A DNA stretch of 64,000 nt from Daldinia sp. FL1419 (GCA_025201765.1 MU623495.1:1-64000); one strand, 5' to 3'. Shown: positions 13,566 to 25,886, counted from the first letter of the stretch. Translations and numbers: made by a program. The notes: generated by a model not told the origin, from the letters alone.

Positions 13566-16500
13566 CCTTTATACCTATAATTTTTTATTAATAAAATTAA
13601 GGAGCATTATTCCCCTATCACCTATTATATTAATTATTAACTTAAATATATTAATAATTTTAATAATTATTATAATATTAGTAGATATTATATTATAATT
13701 AAAAATAAAAAGCTTTTTAATAATTGATTTAATAATTAATTTAACCCTTAACTCAACTGAATAATTATAATTATAATTATAAATATAAATATTAATAATA
13801 TTATTTAATTTAATTTATTTAAAATTAAATTTATTATAAAAATTATAACTTAAATTATAATAATTCTAACCTTTATTCCAGCAATTTTTATAATCCCCTA
13901 AAAAAAAATTATTATAATAAATATAATAATGAATAGAATAATGGTTTAATTATAAATTTCAGAAATATACTTAAGGATTTTAGATTTTTTTAAGATTTAA
14001 ATAATAATAATGAAAAAATTGTACAATTTGGTACTATTAATTTTTAATTAATTAAATTAAATTATTATATTTATAATAATTAATTTTTAAATTGTAATAA
14101 TTTTTTTTAATATTTATAACAATAATATAGTTTAAATTTCTTTTTTTTAGTATTATATTAGGAATTATTAATCCCTTAATAGAATAACCTTTATTATTTA
14201 TTAAATAAATATAATTAATTCCTATAAGATTTATTAATGTTTTTTGTATTAATGTATTTAAAACCATTTTCTAACCTGTTTATATTACTCTTCACCAATA
14301 AGATTGATATCCTCGCAACTTAGAATAATATGGTATTGCAAATGGATGGATATCCCCCAAACACATACACTAAAAAAAAAAAAGAGGAATTTACTTTTAT
14401 CATATAAGATTTCCTTAACTTATTATCAATTAACTACATTAATAATTATATAAATATTAATATTATTATTTATTTTTAATTTTATAAATCTATTTATACC
14501 ATTATATTATTCCCTAATAACATTATCCCCCTAAATATTTCAATATTGTTAAATATACATCATAACCTATAACCCCAACCTTATATATTAAAAAATAAAT
14601 TATTAATAATTTTTTTATTAATTAATTCCTTATATAAAATTAATATAAATTTTATATATAAAATTAAAATTTATTTTAAATTATTTTTAATAATAAATCC
14701 TTATATTAAATTAAAAGTAAATATATATAAAAATATGGGATATACCTATTCTTTAATTAATAAGATTTAAGTTTTATACTATTATTTAAATATAGAAATA
14801 TATATAAAAATATTTCCAATACTTATTTAAAAAATAATAAAAAATTAAATTTCTATATTAAAATATATTATTTTTTTTTTATATTTTAAAGGTTATAAAA
14901 ATAATCAAATTATTATTACTTTATTTATAAAAAAATTTATTCTTATTAAAGATTTTTCCACTCATATATTAATTAACATTAATATTTTTAATAATAAATA
15001 AATAAATATTATTTTATTAAAAAAACTTACAATTATATAATTATATCAAACAACCATTCCCCTATCTATTACTCTTAACCACCAAATCCATTATTAAACT
15101 TATATAATTTCTAATAATTATATTACTATCTTCACTAAATACCATTTCTATCTAACCATATCACATTACATCCATTTCAAATAAAATTTAATTTTCAAAC
15201 CTATTACCAATTTCATTATTATTTATATAATTATTTTAAATAATTAAATAAATAAAATTATTATTTGTAATAACATACATAAAATTATTAATATCTTTAC
15301 TAATACACTTATTAAATACTTAAAATTTATAAAATAAAATTTTTATAATTATTATATTAATAATAATTATATTTTTTTATTAATTTTACATAAATTAAAT
15401 ATAAATAATTTTAATATTTACATTATTAAAAATATAAACAACTTCATCACTTCCTACACCCTAAATTCCTAATAATACCTTATTAATATCAATATATATA
15501 ATAATTTTAAAAACCCTAAAATTATTAAAAACCTTTTTAATATAATATCTAAAAATAAAGATATTTTTTACAATAAAAATTTTATCAACATTACCAAAAA
15601 AAATAAACCCACTTTAATCTAAAATTAGATTAAAAAAATCTACTTTTTAAAAAATATTATTCCTACATTATTAATATAAAAAATCAAACCTTTATAAATA
15701 AAATCCTAAAAAAATTTTTAATTATAAAAAAAATTATTTATATTATATAATCCATTTCCTTTTCTATATCTATCTTTATTATTTAAAAAACTTTAATTAA
15801 ATTAATAATAAAAATTATTAATAATAATTTTAAAAAAATCATTAAAATAAAATAAATAATTATAAATATATATATATTTAATAATATAAATTTTAATAAT
15901 ATATATTTTATAAAATTACAAAATACAATATTTATAAAAATTTATAAAAAAAAATTTATAATAATTATAAATATTTTTACCTTTTATTATTAATAGTAAA
16001 CTTACCTTTCCATTTATTAAACTTTAATAATCATTATAGTATAAGGTTAATATACCTTCTAATATTTAATTATAAATTACAAAAATAATAATACCTATAT
16101 ATAAAAATAGATGAATATTTTATTTAAAAGTATTAAAATAATGGATTATTATTATAATAATATTATAATTATTTTAGAGATCCTTAAAAATTATATTAAG
16201 GATTTCACTATTATCTTTACCCTACTATATTTAAAAAATATTTTTATTAATTTTTTAAAATTATTTATTAATTTTTTTAATATTATTATTTTAAGTTGAT
16301 TTATTAATTTTTTTAATTTGTTCATAATAAAGGAACATTTAACCACCATTATAAAAATTACTTTCCCTACTTCTTTAAAAAATTTAAAAATATTTATTAA
16401 ATTAATCAAATATATATAAAATAATATTTCCTATTTTATTAAATTTATTAAACCATTTAAAAAACATAAAATTATATTAATATATTTAAACCCTTATAAA

Positions 16501-18849
16501 AATAAAAAAAAATAAAATCAAAAAAAATGAATTAATAATATTCCTATTAATACTTTTACAAAGGTTAAATTAAAATCTTTTAAAAATTTTAAAAATGCCT
16601 TAACAAAGTATATAATTTTATACTTCTATAATTTTAATTAATTATTTTGTATTAATTTTAATATATTTTATAAAAATATTAATATTTTAATTTATTACAT
16701 TAATAAAAAGATTATTTTTTTTCTTTTTAAAAATAAGAAAATTTCAATTTATACTTCTTAAACTACAATTTACCCAATTGTTTTTTTATTTTAAATCCTT
16801 ATCCCTACTAAATAAAAATATTAACTAATTAAAATAGAAATTCTTAATTTTATATAAATTTTAAAAAAGATTAGACATTATATAAATATAATTATTATTG
16901 GTATTTTTATTTTTATAAATTATTAAATTATTATAGAAATGATTTATTATATTAATTTTATAAATTTAATAATGTTAAATAATAAAAATCTTTACTTTAT
17001 ATAAATTATAAAGTATATTAATAAATTTATATTTATTATTATATATAAGTTTAAAAAATTATATATTATTCTAAATATATTTTTGCATTTTTTTATTATG
17101 GAGAAGATTGTTAATGATGATAAAGAAAACTTTAATATCTTTCTTAATAATAAAAATAAATATTAAATTAACCTTAATAAAAAAATTATATATATATATT
17201 TAAAATATACCTTACCTATTTTACAATTAATTATAATTTTTTTTTATACTGTACCTAGTACTTCCCCCAATGTTAAAAAAATAGTATTTATATAGATTAA
17301 TTTAAAATTTTAATTAAAATTCTAATAAGGTTATTTATAGGATCCCAAATAGCAAATAATCTTTAATATTATTAGAGATAATTAATACTTCAATAATAAC
17401 ACCACTATTTTATTATTTATAATATAAAATAATTTATTATAAAAAACCTCAAAAATATAAAATCATTTTTATATTTTTTACTTATACTACTTTAAAATTT
17501 TTAAAATAATATATAAAGGAAATTATTTTAATTATAGAAAAATGAGGGATATACTTTTCCCTTTTATTATTAATTTAAAAAAATTTAAAAGGTTTATTAA
17601 TATTTACCCTAAATATTCTATTATATAATTACAAAATTATTAATTCCATAATTCCTTTTAATTCATTATTAACCTACTATATTTATTTTATATAATTACA
17701 ATAAATATAATTTTTAATATTTTTAAGAATTATAAAAATAAAAATACTTTGGATATAATAATTAATAAATTTTCCAAAATAACTATAATAATTTTTAAAA
17801 AATATGATTTTACAACGCTATAATAAACAAACACCTATTATAATAACCTACTATTTAAAAACTAAAAAATATCAAAAATTATTATTTTTAATAAAGATCT
17901 AAAATTCTTCATTAATTTTTAAAAATAATTTTAATTACATACCAACATTAAACTTTTATATATAACAATATATTATCTTTAAATTAATAAATAAAATAAA
18001 TAATTTATCTTTTAAATTAAATTTATCTTTTAATATTATTTACATATATTAAAAAATAATATAAAATAAAAAAATTATATTTTATATTTATAATATGAAA
18101 TTAATTTTACATACATATTCACAACTTAAATTAATCCCCTTAAAATTTTATACAAATTTATACTAAATAATATATACCAATTTCTATCTACCCCAAATCC
18201 AACTAAAATCCTAAAATCTTAAATAAAAATACATAATATAATTACCATCATAATTATAATAATAAAACAATATTATAATATAAAATATAAACCAATCTTC
18301 TTTAAACCTAATAATAAAATTCTTTTACATTTATATAAAAATTATAACATCCTTACAATTTTTATTTTTAAAAGGAAATTTAAACAATAATACACTAACC
18401 CATTTTGTATAATTAAATATATTAATTATTTCATATATTAACTCAAATTTCTTAAATACTACAAAATATATAATGTTATATTAATAGATTACCTTAAACC
18501 TACCTCATTTATAAATATATTCAATCACTAATTACCATACCCCAGCAGAATTTTACTTAAATTATACCAGCATCATATTCTAAATAAATAAAATAATAAA
18601 TATTTAATTAAATATAAAAATCTTAACCCAAAATATATTAAATAAATAATAAAAAAAAATTTAAATAAAAAAAAATAAATTAATAAATAATTATAAATAA
18701 AAAAAAAATAATTTTATATAAACATTATAAACTTCTTATTAAAAATTTATTAATATATTTAAAAAAAAAACATTATTATATTTTTAATAATTGGAAAATA
18801 TTATTTAAATATAATAAAGATATTATTTTCTTTCTTATGTAGGGGGCAC

Positions 18850-19012
18850 TATCATATAACAAACAAAGGTCCACAAACCCTAACCCTAACCCTAAACCTT
18901 AATAATTACATAAAAACCCACAAGGCCTATATAAAACCATTCAAATCAAATTTATAATATAATTAGAATCCTAAAACAATTATACTAAATCCACATATAT
19001 ATATCTGATAAT
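18850..19012 (+). repeat. Right LTR of outer element
   Basis: 163 bp beginning TATCATATAAC, which matches TGTCACATAAT of the left copy apart from RIP-type transitions and a terminal difference. It contains (CCCTAA)3 at 18878-18895 and a TATATAAAAC motif near 18929. It ends near CTGATAAT. Confidence 0.65.
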
Positions 19013-19047
19013 AGTTTTATATAGGAAGGATATATTAAGGGTCTGAA

Positions 19048-19291
19048 CTTATTTTAGTGGGGTTCAGACTAGGATGGTTTTGCTTTATATCTTTTGTGCC
19101 ACAGCAATTTTTAACCAATCAGACCCCTGATATACCCTTCCCACACAAAATCATTTTCTATTTGCCATAATACACATAGCCCTATAATACATCTGCACGA
19201 ACCAGATAAGTGGTGGCTGTGGTGGCTGTGATAGCTGGTAAAAATTCTAATCTAAACTTGCTAAAATAAGTCTGAGCCCTACTAAAATAAG
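19048..19291 (+). repeat. ~244-bp element with ~22-bp inverted termini
   Basis: The left end (19048-19069, CTTATTTTAGTGGGGTTCAGAC) is nearly the reverse complement of the right end (19270-19291). This is the shape of a small non-autonomous DNA transposon (MITE). The segment just before it (19018-19047) resembles the reverse complement of part of the same unit. A related, inverted and permuted copy lies at 4763-4970. No target duplication was identified. Confidence 0.55.
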
Positions 19292-19440
19292 TTTTATCTA
19301 TAATCTTATTATATTAATATATATGGGTTATTTAATTATTAATAAACATATATTTATTTAACCTATATAAAACCTAAGTACTCTTTATAAAAACTTAAAT
19401 ATTCGTTAATAAAATTACTATTATATTTAGCCAAATCTAA

Positions 19441-19938
19441 TTTAATGTCTGACCAAAATCGATTTTGGTAAAGTGATATATATGGTCTGCCATAAGAGGG
19501 TTACTTTCTCCATATTTTAAGGTGGATCTTATGTACCCCCCTTTTTCTACTCTTGTGAACGCATATTATATTAAAAAAGTTTTTATAAAAAAAATCATTT
19601 ATTTCATAACAAATTCACATAACAAGTTAATAAAGAAGCATCACAGGGATCGACATATTCGGATTACATATCTAATAATACATCCGGCCTCGAATGTAAA
19701 ACTTCTTGCAAATGAAGGCTTCTCCCCGGTATTCGTATGGATCCCTGAATCTACTACCAAACCACCTCTTCTAAATATTGCCTACCTAAAGTACCTAGAC
19801 AGAAGTGAAGAAGCCTAAACTCCACTACTACGCTTGTGCCCCTTTCTAATATATCCAAAGTTCGCCCCGTCGTGAAAGGCCTGAAAATATGTTTCCGGCC
19901 AGATTTGACAGATTAGTGAATGTATAGGCAAGGATCAA
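19441..19938. other. Boundary region between AT block and GH76 gene
   Basis: Composition shifts from very AT-rich to normal here. It contains the 18-bp perfect palindrome at 19452-19469. An open frame of 98 codons (19522-19818, +) has no recognisable features. Otherwise it is probably the 3' flank of the GH76 gene. Confidence 0.5.
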
Positions 19939-21369
19939 TTACTTGCCAGCCGGCTTCGGTGGCACCTTGCCTGTGCCTTTGACGTGCTTAATCTCACCTG
20001 CCTTGAACGGAGGTAAAGCTTGCTGGGAAAGAAGACCCTGGACAGTCTCCAGCGCTGTCAATTGCTGGCCTAGCCCGGTTACCCCGTCGAAACCACCAGT
20101 ATACCACTTTTGTCCACATACGGTACCATTCTGTCCACCAGAGCAAGCTTTACCAGCCGCGACGGCGGAGGTATTTAGTAAGGTCTGGACCCGGCTTAAC
20201 GTCGAAGGCATCATCCGCGACGTCGCCCACATAAAACGCGAAAGGTAGCCCTTGAAAGATTTCATGTCATTGTTGCAGAGCTCATACGGTTCGCAAGCGT
20301 GCTCGAACATGATGTTAGTTGCGTTCGGATAGGGGCTGAAGTAAGAATCCGCTGCCTTCAGGATACCGGTCGTACGAGAACCCCACGTCTTATCGCCATT
20401 CGTGTAGTTGTAAAGGACCGCAGCTCCGTACATGTAAATACCCTGCGAATATGAGAACGATAATTTGTTGATCTTGGCACAATTGTCCTCAATGCCGGCG
20501 CCATCGTAAACGTTGTAGTCCTGGTCCACGAATCCAATCTTCTCGGACCAATCCCACACTTTCTTCGCCCATTCGAAGTACGTATCGTTGCCGGTCGCTC
20601 GTGCAAGGCGTGCCGACAATTGGAAGAAACCGCCGTTGGAAACGCTGTTCTTATACGTCATGCCGTTCGGATTATCCTCGAAGATCTGCCACAAAAGCCC
20701 ACCACCGCAGTTTGTCGTATTCCACCTCACGACCATCGTGTTCCAGATATTTTCCGCTATGTCAAGCCAAGGGGGAATACTGTCGTCGGGCTGGGGAAAA
20801 TTCCGCTCAGCGGCATTAAGAATAGAAAACGACCAGAAGGCCTGGTCGTCGTTTCCTTCAGAACCGAAGTGTTCCGGCACCATAAAATCAAACTTGGGGC
20901 CAACTTGTGATAGGAGGGCCTGCGTGATGGCTTCATCGTAGCTAGAATCGCCCGTGTAGTGGGAATAATCTAGCATGGCACCCCAGGCCGCACCTGCCTC
21001 CCACCAGTCTATTGAAAGCAGTTAGGAATAGCCAAGAGGGTAAAAAGCCAGGAGTATTTCAGGAAACTTCTTACAATACGGTTCAGGGAAGACTGCAATG
21101 CTCTTACATATGACATGTTAGCTTTGTATAGTATTAGTAGTGTCGGTTCCTTACCTCGGGAGTGTTTGTCACGTTTCCGGAGTAGTATGACATGAGCTCA
21201 TACGCAAGCGTACTAGATACACTGCGTATAGATGCTAAGTAAATAATTAGTATGCGTGGCCCGGTGTCATGATAAGATATGGTAAGTACTGACCTGAGTC
21301 TTTGATATCGAGGTCTTTCGGTGCTACGAATGCCGCTGCCAAAGCGGCAGCGGCGTTGACCGATTTCAT
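19939..21369 (-). CDS. GH76 alpha-1,6-mannanase-like protein (Dcw1/Dfg5 family)
   Basis: Secreted or wall-associated enzyme of glycoside hydrolase family 76. In fungi these proteins act on alpha-1,6-mannan and help attach GPI proteins to the wall. Proposed exons: 21369-21294, 21234-21155, an 18-nt microexon 21092-21075, and 21008-19939. Exon 1 encodes a short Ala-rich signal peptide (MKSVNAAAALAAAFVAP). Exon 2 encodes STLAYELMSYYSGN, and exons 3-4 encode FPEPYYWWEAGAAWGA. The adjacent Asp pair of the family is in NDDQAFWS; GGGLLWQIF and GIYMYGAAVLYN are also family-like. There is no GPI tail; it ends at GKVPPKPAGK. Introns 2 and 3 have good donors, CTAAC branch sites and acceptors, but exon 2 to 3 is out of phase by one base, so the gene is either broken or contains a sequence error. 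Family call is firm; integrity is not. Confidence 0.85.
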
Positions 21370-23321
21370 AAACATATTCGTATTGCTTGCCGAAGAGAAT
21401 GGTATCGCGCAGCGAACTCAAATAAGGTATATAATTGTTGGGAAATTGCGGGTGTCGTCTTGTAATCCCTTGTACTTTTAATTTTGATGTTGAAGGGGAG
21501 CACTAGGTGTCAGAGAACGAAATGATCTATTGATCAAATAAGGTATAAGTAAACGAAAGAATCATTGGCGAAGTCGTCTTGCGGATCAACAATATAGAAT
21601 AATATCTGTGCAAGTATGCGTACAAGATGGAATAATAGACCGCCCAAGTGATTGTCTAGATCTACAACAAGAAAGGAACGGCGACTAAGGAAAATAGAAA
21701 GAACAATCAACGCTGAGTATATAAGAGATACCAAAGAAAGGATAGACGGTGACTTGGAATAAGGAACTTGTCCGTGACAAAGCATCACAATACGTGGGTG
21801 TGGGGGACAACAAGCTTTTATTCAGATCTTGTAGGAATCGTAGCTAAGAGGCGGTCCACAGCCACACAAAAGGTAGTGGTATTACCCCGTACGTAGCGTA
21901 TCGTGTTTATTGGCATTCATAATAGGAAGCAGGCCTGCCCTGGTATTCATCAGTAGATATCGGCACACCATGCCGGCACGGCTCTGAAGATTGGTTGGTT
22001 GACATGTTCGCTTTGGAGGTTTGGAACCATCTGTTCTGCTAGATCGACTCCGTGTGGAGGCTACTCTGTGTACACATCTGATTAAAGTCGGATACCCAAC
22101 TATTCTATATCCACTAGCTAGAAAAAGAAAGGCTGCCGATCGACGTTACAGCTTTGGACCATACTGCAGAAGACTCTCGATAACCTTGGAGAGCGTGTAT
22201 ATATGTAGGTAGTTAAGAGAGCGAGAAGCCCCAGATGGATTCAGTAGCCTATCATATCTTCTTTGTCACTCGCCGAATGGATTTTCAGGGGTATCGAGGG
22301 GCAACAAGGGACCCTTGTCGGTGATCTAAAAATGCTACGTAACGAGACAGGAACGATGCATGATTGGTTCTTAATTCAATTCAAGCTTCTTGTCAGAGCC
22401 ACTGGGGGCGCCTGAAACATGAAACGAAAGCACTTTTGGATTGGACTTCCTAACTAGGTACCTATTTCTGTTGTTAGACGCCCGACGTAATTCTTCCGCG
22501 CGATTACAGCGAACGTCGCTTACTTACTTGTCCTGTCTAACCTAAGCAGGTACTTGCTAAGTAATTCTAGACTCTGGCATGTACCTAGTGATACTATTTT
22601 TAACACTTGTTAAAGTACGTGTGTACGAAGTACCTAGGTAGTAAATTGCTAGGTAGGTCTTTACTACAGGTACCCAATTACTTTTTACACAAGTAGTTAC
22701 ATAGTAGTCTATCAAAAGCTCCGAGCGAATACGAGAGGAATTCAAGAGGACCCACGGATGACAAGGTTCGGTCGAAATAAAAAAGAAATCGAGCCTCGAA
22801 TTACGCTCACTGACAGAAACGTCAGGTACTCTAGGTTAATGTTGGTTTTAATGATATGAATAACCTACATGCTGTCAGCCTTGAAAAGGTACCGCCCACA
22901 GTATTAAAGCAGTCGCAGGCGGAAAGCTCCAAAGAAGTCGTTTCCCGTAGGATGATAAGGTGGAAACATGCGGCAACGTATTGGAACTACCGCGGCCAAC
23001 GCATGTCGTCATAGCTGAGTCGTCATCGTTAATGGAATCTCATATGTGCCACTGCGGAATACTCCTTCTACTCAGGCGGCATATGAATCTTACGTGTAAT
23101 AGTTGTAGAAGTCAGGCGGAATAATAACCACCGTGCTCTACGATCGCTCTACGATCACTATCCTCTAAGTTATAAAAAAGGAGTTACGTCCTAGTTAACC
23201 TCATAAATCCACTTAGAGATAGGATAAGATTCGACTCAAAGGACCCTCTCCATCTCTAAAAATGAGGTGGTTAGAATTTGAAAAAAAGAAATGGCACAGG
23301 AGGAATTTAACCTCCAATTGA
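21370..23321. other. Intergenic, no supported gene
   Basis: Normal GC with only short frames on either strand. The segment next to 21370 is the likely promoter of the GH76 gene. It contains several copies of the TACCTAGGTA-type motif (around 22458, 22581, 22629-22655). Nothing else is recognised. Confidence 0.5.
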
Positions 23322-23393
23322 TGGACTCGCGGGGAATCGAACCCCGGACCACTCCCATGCTAAGGGAGTATTATACCACTAAACCACAAGCCC
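23322..23393 (-). tRNA. tRNA-Ala (AGC)
   Basis: A 72-nt cloverleaf without intron. The anticodon stem CTCCC/GGGAG encloses TTAGCAT, giving anticodon AGC. The T arm is CGGGG-TTCGATT-CCCCG. The acceptor stem GGGCTTG/CGAGTCC has the G3-U70 wobble that marks alanine tRNAs. The discriminator is A. A and B boxes look intact. Confidence 0.95.
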
Positions 23394-25613
23394 GTGGTGC
23401 TGTGGGATTTTAGACAATTATTGATACCTATTAAGCTTGTGTGCGCGCTAGTGGGAAAGTCCAAGGAGGGGTTACAACCCCACCAGTTCGACGACCATGT
23501 GCGGATATATGCAAATATAGGGAATATGAGATATGGGATATGGGATATGGGATATGTATAATATGAAAAGGGTTGCATCAATTTTCATACCAGCCTAGCC
23601 TAGAGCTGTGTACCTACCTCCGGAATGAACATACAGAACATATGTAGTTCTTACGGCTTATCTAGCTGATCCGGGGAAATAGTATTATAAGGCTAGGTAC
23701 TGATGCTTATTAGACTGGGTTTATGACAGAATACCATTCACGCCCATAAGTGAGTGTTCAATAATAAGTCATTACTGGATAGTTGGATGGACTCAATATA
23801 GGCCGAGTCATATACAAGACTACCTAGTCTCTGTAAGTACACATAAGCATATACAGCAGTCCCGTTTCTAATCGGCTTGTGAATAAATATAAGGGGACTG
23901 AATAGGTGGCTTCAAATGTATCACCCCCAAGATGTCGCAGCTCCAACCGCATCCTCAACGAAGAGAAAATTATACTCACTCCCGTAAGCCAATAGGATTA
24001 CAGCTAATCAGATACGGCAAAATCTCCCAACCGAGCCCTCTTCACAGCCAGTGCAAGTGGTTCCCGTCGTGCTTTTATACCGAATTTCTAAAGCGACGCA
24101 AAGGAGTTATGCTCGTGACATAGCCCATAATCAAGATACGCAAACGAGACCTAGATAACTCAATTATTAGGATTAAATCAGTTGTGTAGGGTGTGGTTTT
24201 GGTAAGCAACCGTTGCTTCGCGATTCAAAGCTCAATGATTTCAATGGTGTTAGCTTAGCCCTTCAAGAATGTCTACCAGTCTAACGTGAAAATCCCCAGT
24301 TCAGGGTCGTGTGTAGACTCACTATCTAAGGTGGCGTATATTTACCTACCTAGGTATAATGAATTCGGGATCCGTGTTTAGCCTATTGCATCACTTGAAA
24401 CTGAAGGAGTCCATCCAGACCGACCCCCTGCTTCTCTATTTGTTAAAATCCCCTAGGATTCCGGGCGTATAAAGAAATTGCGAAAAGCCATGAAGTTTGA
24501 CACTTTTCTGTATGCATCAATTGCTACGTTGTATAAGGTATGTAGAACGAAGTAACTTGATGAAATGAAAGGTAATAAGATAGTATAATGTAGTCGTTAG
24601 GTTCTACCCCAAATGTCACATTACTTGTGTATAAATGAAGCACATGTAGGTTTGGCTAATGATATGATGGAAGTCCGGGTGCACATCAACTACCTACCTA
24701 TGCAAAGTCTATGATCAAGCAAAAATTTCTAACACTAATAGTCCGTGCCCGGATAGCTAAGCCGGTGACGTTCCCGTCTTGGGGTTAAAGCGACGCAGAA
24801 GTTGAGCAAATAGGCGGAATCCGGCAGTGATAATAGAAGTCGAACCTATATTCACGTATCTGCCTACCTAAGTAGTCCAGTGCGGCTCTCGATTGTCAGT
24901 TTTGGCATATGTCCGCCGTCCTATCTAATATATCGTGTCGGATTAAGCTGCATATACTCCTATGGTACCTTCTCACGCCAAAGGACTGAAAGCCAATGTA
25001 AGCCAATGTAAGCCTAATCACACGAAGTAGAAGCCGTGTGTGTGCCATTAGGCTCTATCCTCGTTGGGTGAATTAGCTTGAAGCGTATGAATGGCCTCCT
25101 ACAATAAGACGTGCGCGGATATCATCAGTCTCTACTCCGGCGTCGATGATTAACTTGCGTGGAAACGTTTCACTGCCGGGGACAACCATCGCCTACCTGT
25201 ACAACTTCGCGGTGCTGATAGTTACTTTCACCTATGTATAGTATAATTACCTATACATTCGGGTCCGGAGAAAGAGATGGGGTCGTATAAGACTGAGCGG
25301 CTTTGAGTTGATCTCCATACCGACGACTTGGTCTCCGGAATAGATTCTGAAGTACTGTTTCCCTCATTTAGCTAGGAGATTGCATCCCCCCTGGAAGATT
25401 ACGACGTTATTCACTACAACGGACTTTGGAAAGGCCAAGTACCAGACTACGTAGATGTAACTTCTTCACGACCTGCGGTGCGTTCACACGGCTCTGATAT
25501 TATATAAGAGATGAGCGAAGAGTAAATCCTTCTCAGATAGCAACATCGCCAAATAGCCAAACAGCCAAGTTCTACACATCAGGCACTCAAGGCCTTCGTT
25601 TCTCGAATCCAAA
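23394..25613. other. Intergenic, no supported gene
   Basis: Normal composition, no convincing coding sequence on either strand. It holds a small (ATATGGG)3 tandem repeat at 23531-23551 upstream of the tRNA and scattered TACCTAGGTA motifs (near 24346). The right end is the probable promoter of the small secreted protein gene. Confidence 0.5.
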
Positions 25614-25886
25614 ATGAAGTTCTTCATAATCCTAGCCCTCACCACTGCGGCTCTCGCGAAGCCGTATGGCATCGACCCCTCAAACACTGAGCAATGCACG
25701 CCACCCGATTACATTTGCAAGTCCGACTTTTCCGGCTGGCTCGTCTGCAATGTAGATGGCACTTTTCTCGTACGCGACCTTCCTCACCTAATCCCCCCTA
25801 ATACTAATGATTTCAAACAGGACGGAGGCGACTGCCCGCCAGGTACCGTTTGCCAATACATTAACGATTTACCGTACTGCATTTAA
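25614..25886 (+). CDS. Small secreted cysteine-rich protein
   Basis: Exons 25614-25769 and 25821-25886 give a 73-residue protein; unspliced reading is also open (90 residues). Residues 1-15 (MKFFIILALTTAALA) are a clear signal peptide. The mature chain has six Cys spaced C-x6-C-x9-C-x11-C-x5-C-x8-C when spliced. The intron 25770-25820 has GTACGC, a CTAAT branch and ACAG, and its removal joins NVDGTFL to DGGDCPPGTVC, a typical pattern of fungal secreted chitin-binding-like (CBM19-like) or effector-like proteins. That resemblance is from memory of the pattern and is weak. It stands alone in a gene-sparse stretch. Function is unknown. Confidence 0.7.
   Translation: MKFFIILALTTAALAKPYGIDPSNTEQCTPPDYICKSDFSGWLVCNVDGTFLVRDLPHLIPPNTNDFKQDGGDCPPGTVCQYINDLPYCI

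Larger units (their letters stand above)
4975..19012 (+). mobile_element. Outer decayed LTR retrotransposon
   Basis: The element is bounded by two 163-bp direct repeats (4975-5137 and 18850-19012). A purine tract, AGGGGG plus CAC, at 18841-18849 lies directly before the right repeat, as a polypurine tract should. A TTGGTAATTTCAAT-like sequence follows the left repeat, where a primer-binding site would lie. These two signals give plus orientation. Without the nested insertion it would be about 8.3 kb, which fits a Ty3/gypsy element, but no gag or pol is readable. I found no clear target-site duplication. Superfamily is inference. Confidence 0.6.
1..19440. repeat. AT-rich RIP-decayed repeat block
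   Basis: About 19 kb of very low GC sequence with almost no open frames. The few short frames (for example 1460-1723, 7215-7409, 14052-14267, 16111-16409) encode only I/N/K/L/Y/F-rich peptides and look like chance. Two pairs of long direct repeats inside differ almost wholly by C-to-T and G-to-A changes, as expected of RIP, which mutates duplicated DNA before meiosis. The stretches 1-4760, 5138-7580 and 13302-18849 hold no recognisable gene; the last two lie inside the outer retroelement. GC rises sharply to the right of about 19440. It is probably constitutive heterochromatin. A mitochondrial origin is unlikely because it is continuous with spliced nuclear genes. Confidence 0.85.

Noticed and set aside
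1..19440. AT-rich DNA as mitochondrial or organellar insertion
   Set aside because: No organellar genes, tRNAs or rRNAs; contains LTR pairs with RIP-type differences.
19522..19818. 98-codon plus-strand frame beside the AT block
   Set aside because: No family features, biased composition at its start, and lies in the 3' flank of the GH76 gene.
20358..20941. Several frames of 70-117 codons on both strands over the GH76 exon
   Set aside because: Antisense or other-frame shadows of the GH76 coding sequence, without family features.
24745..24815. tRNA-like sequence (GCCCGGATAGCTAAGCCGGT...)
   Set aside because: D-arm-like start only; no matching anticodon and T arms or acceptor stem.
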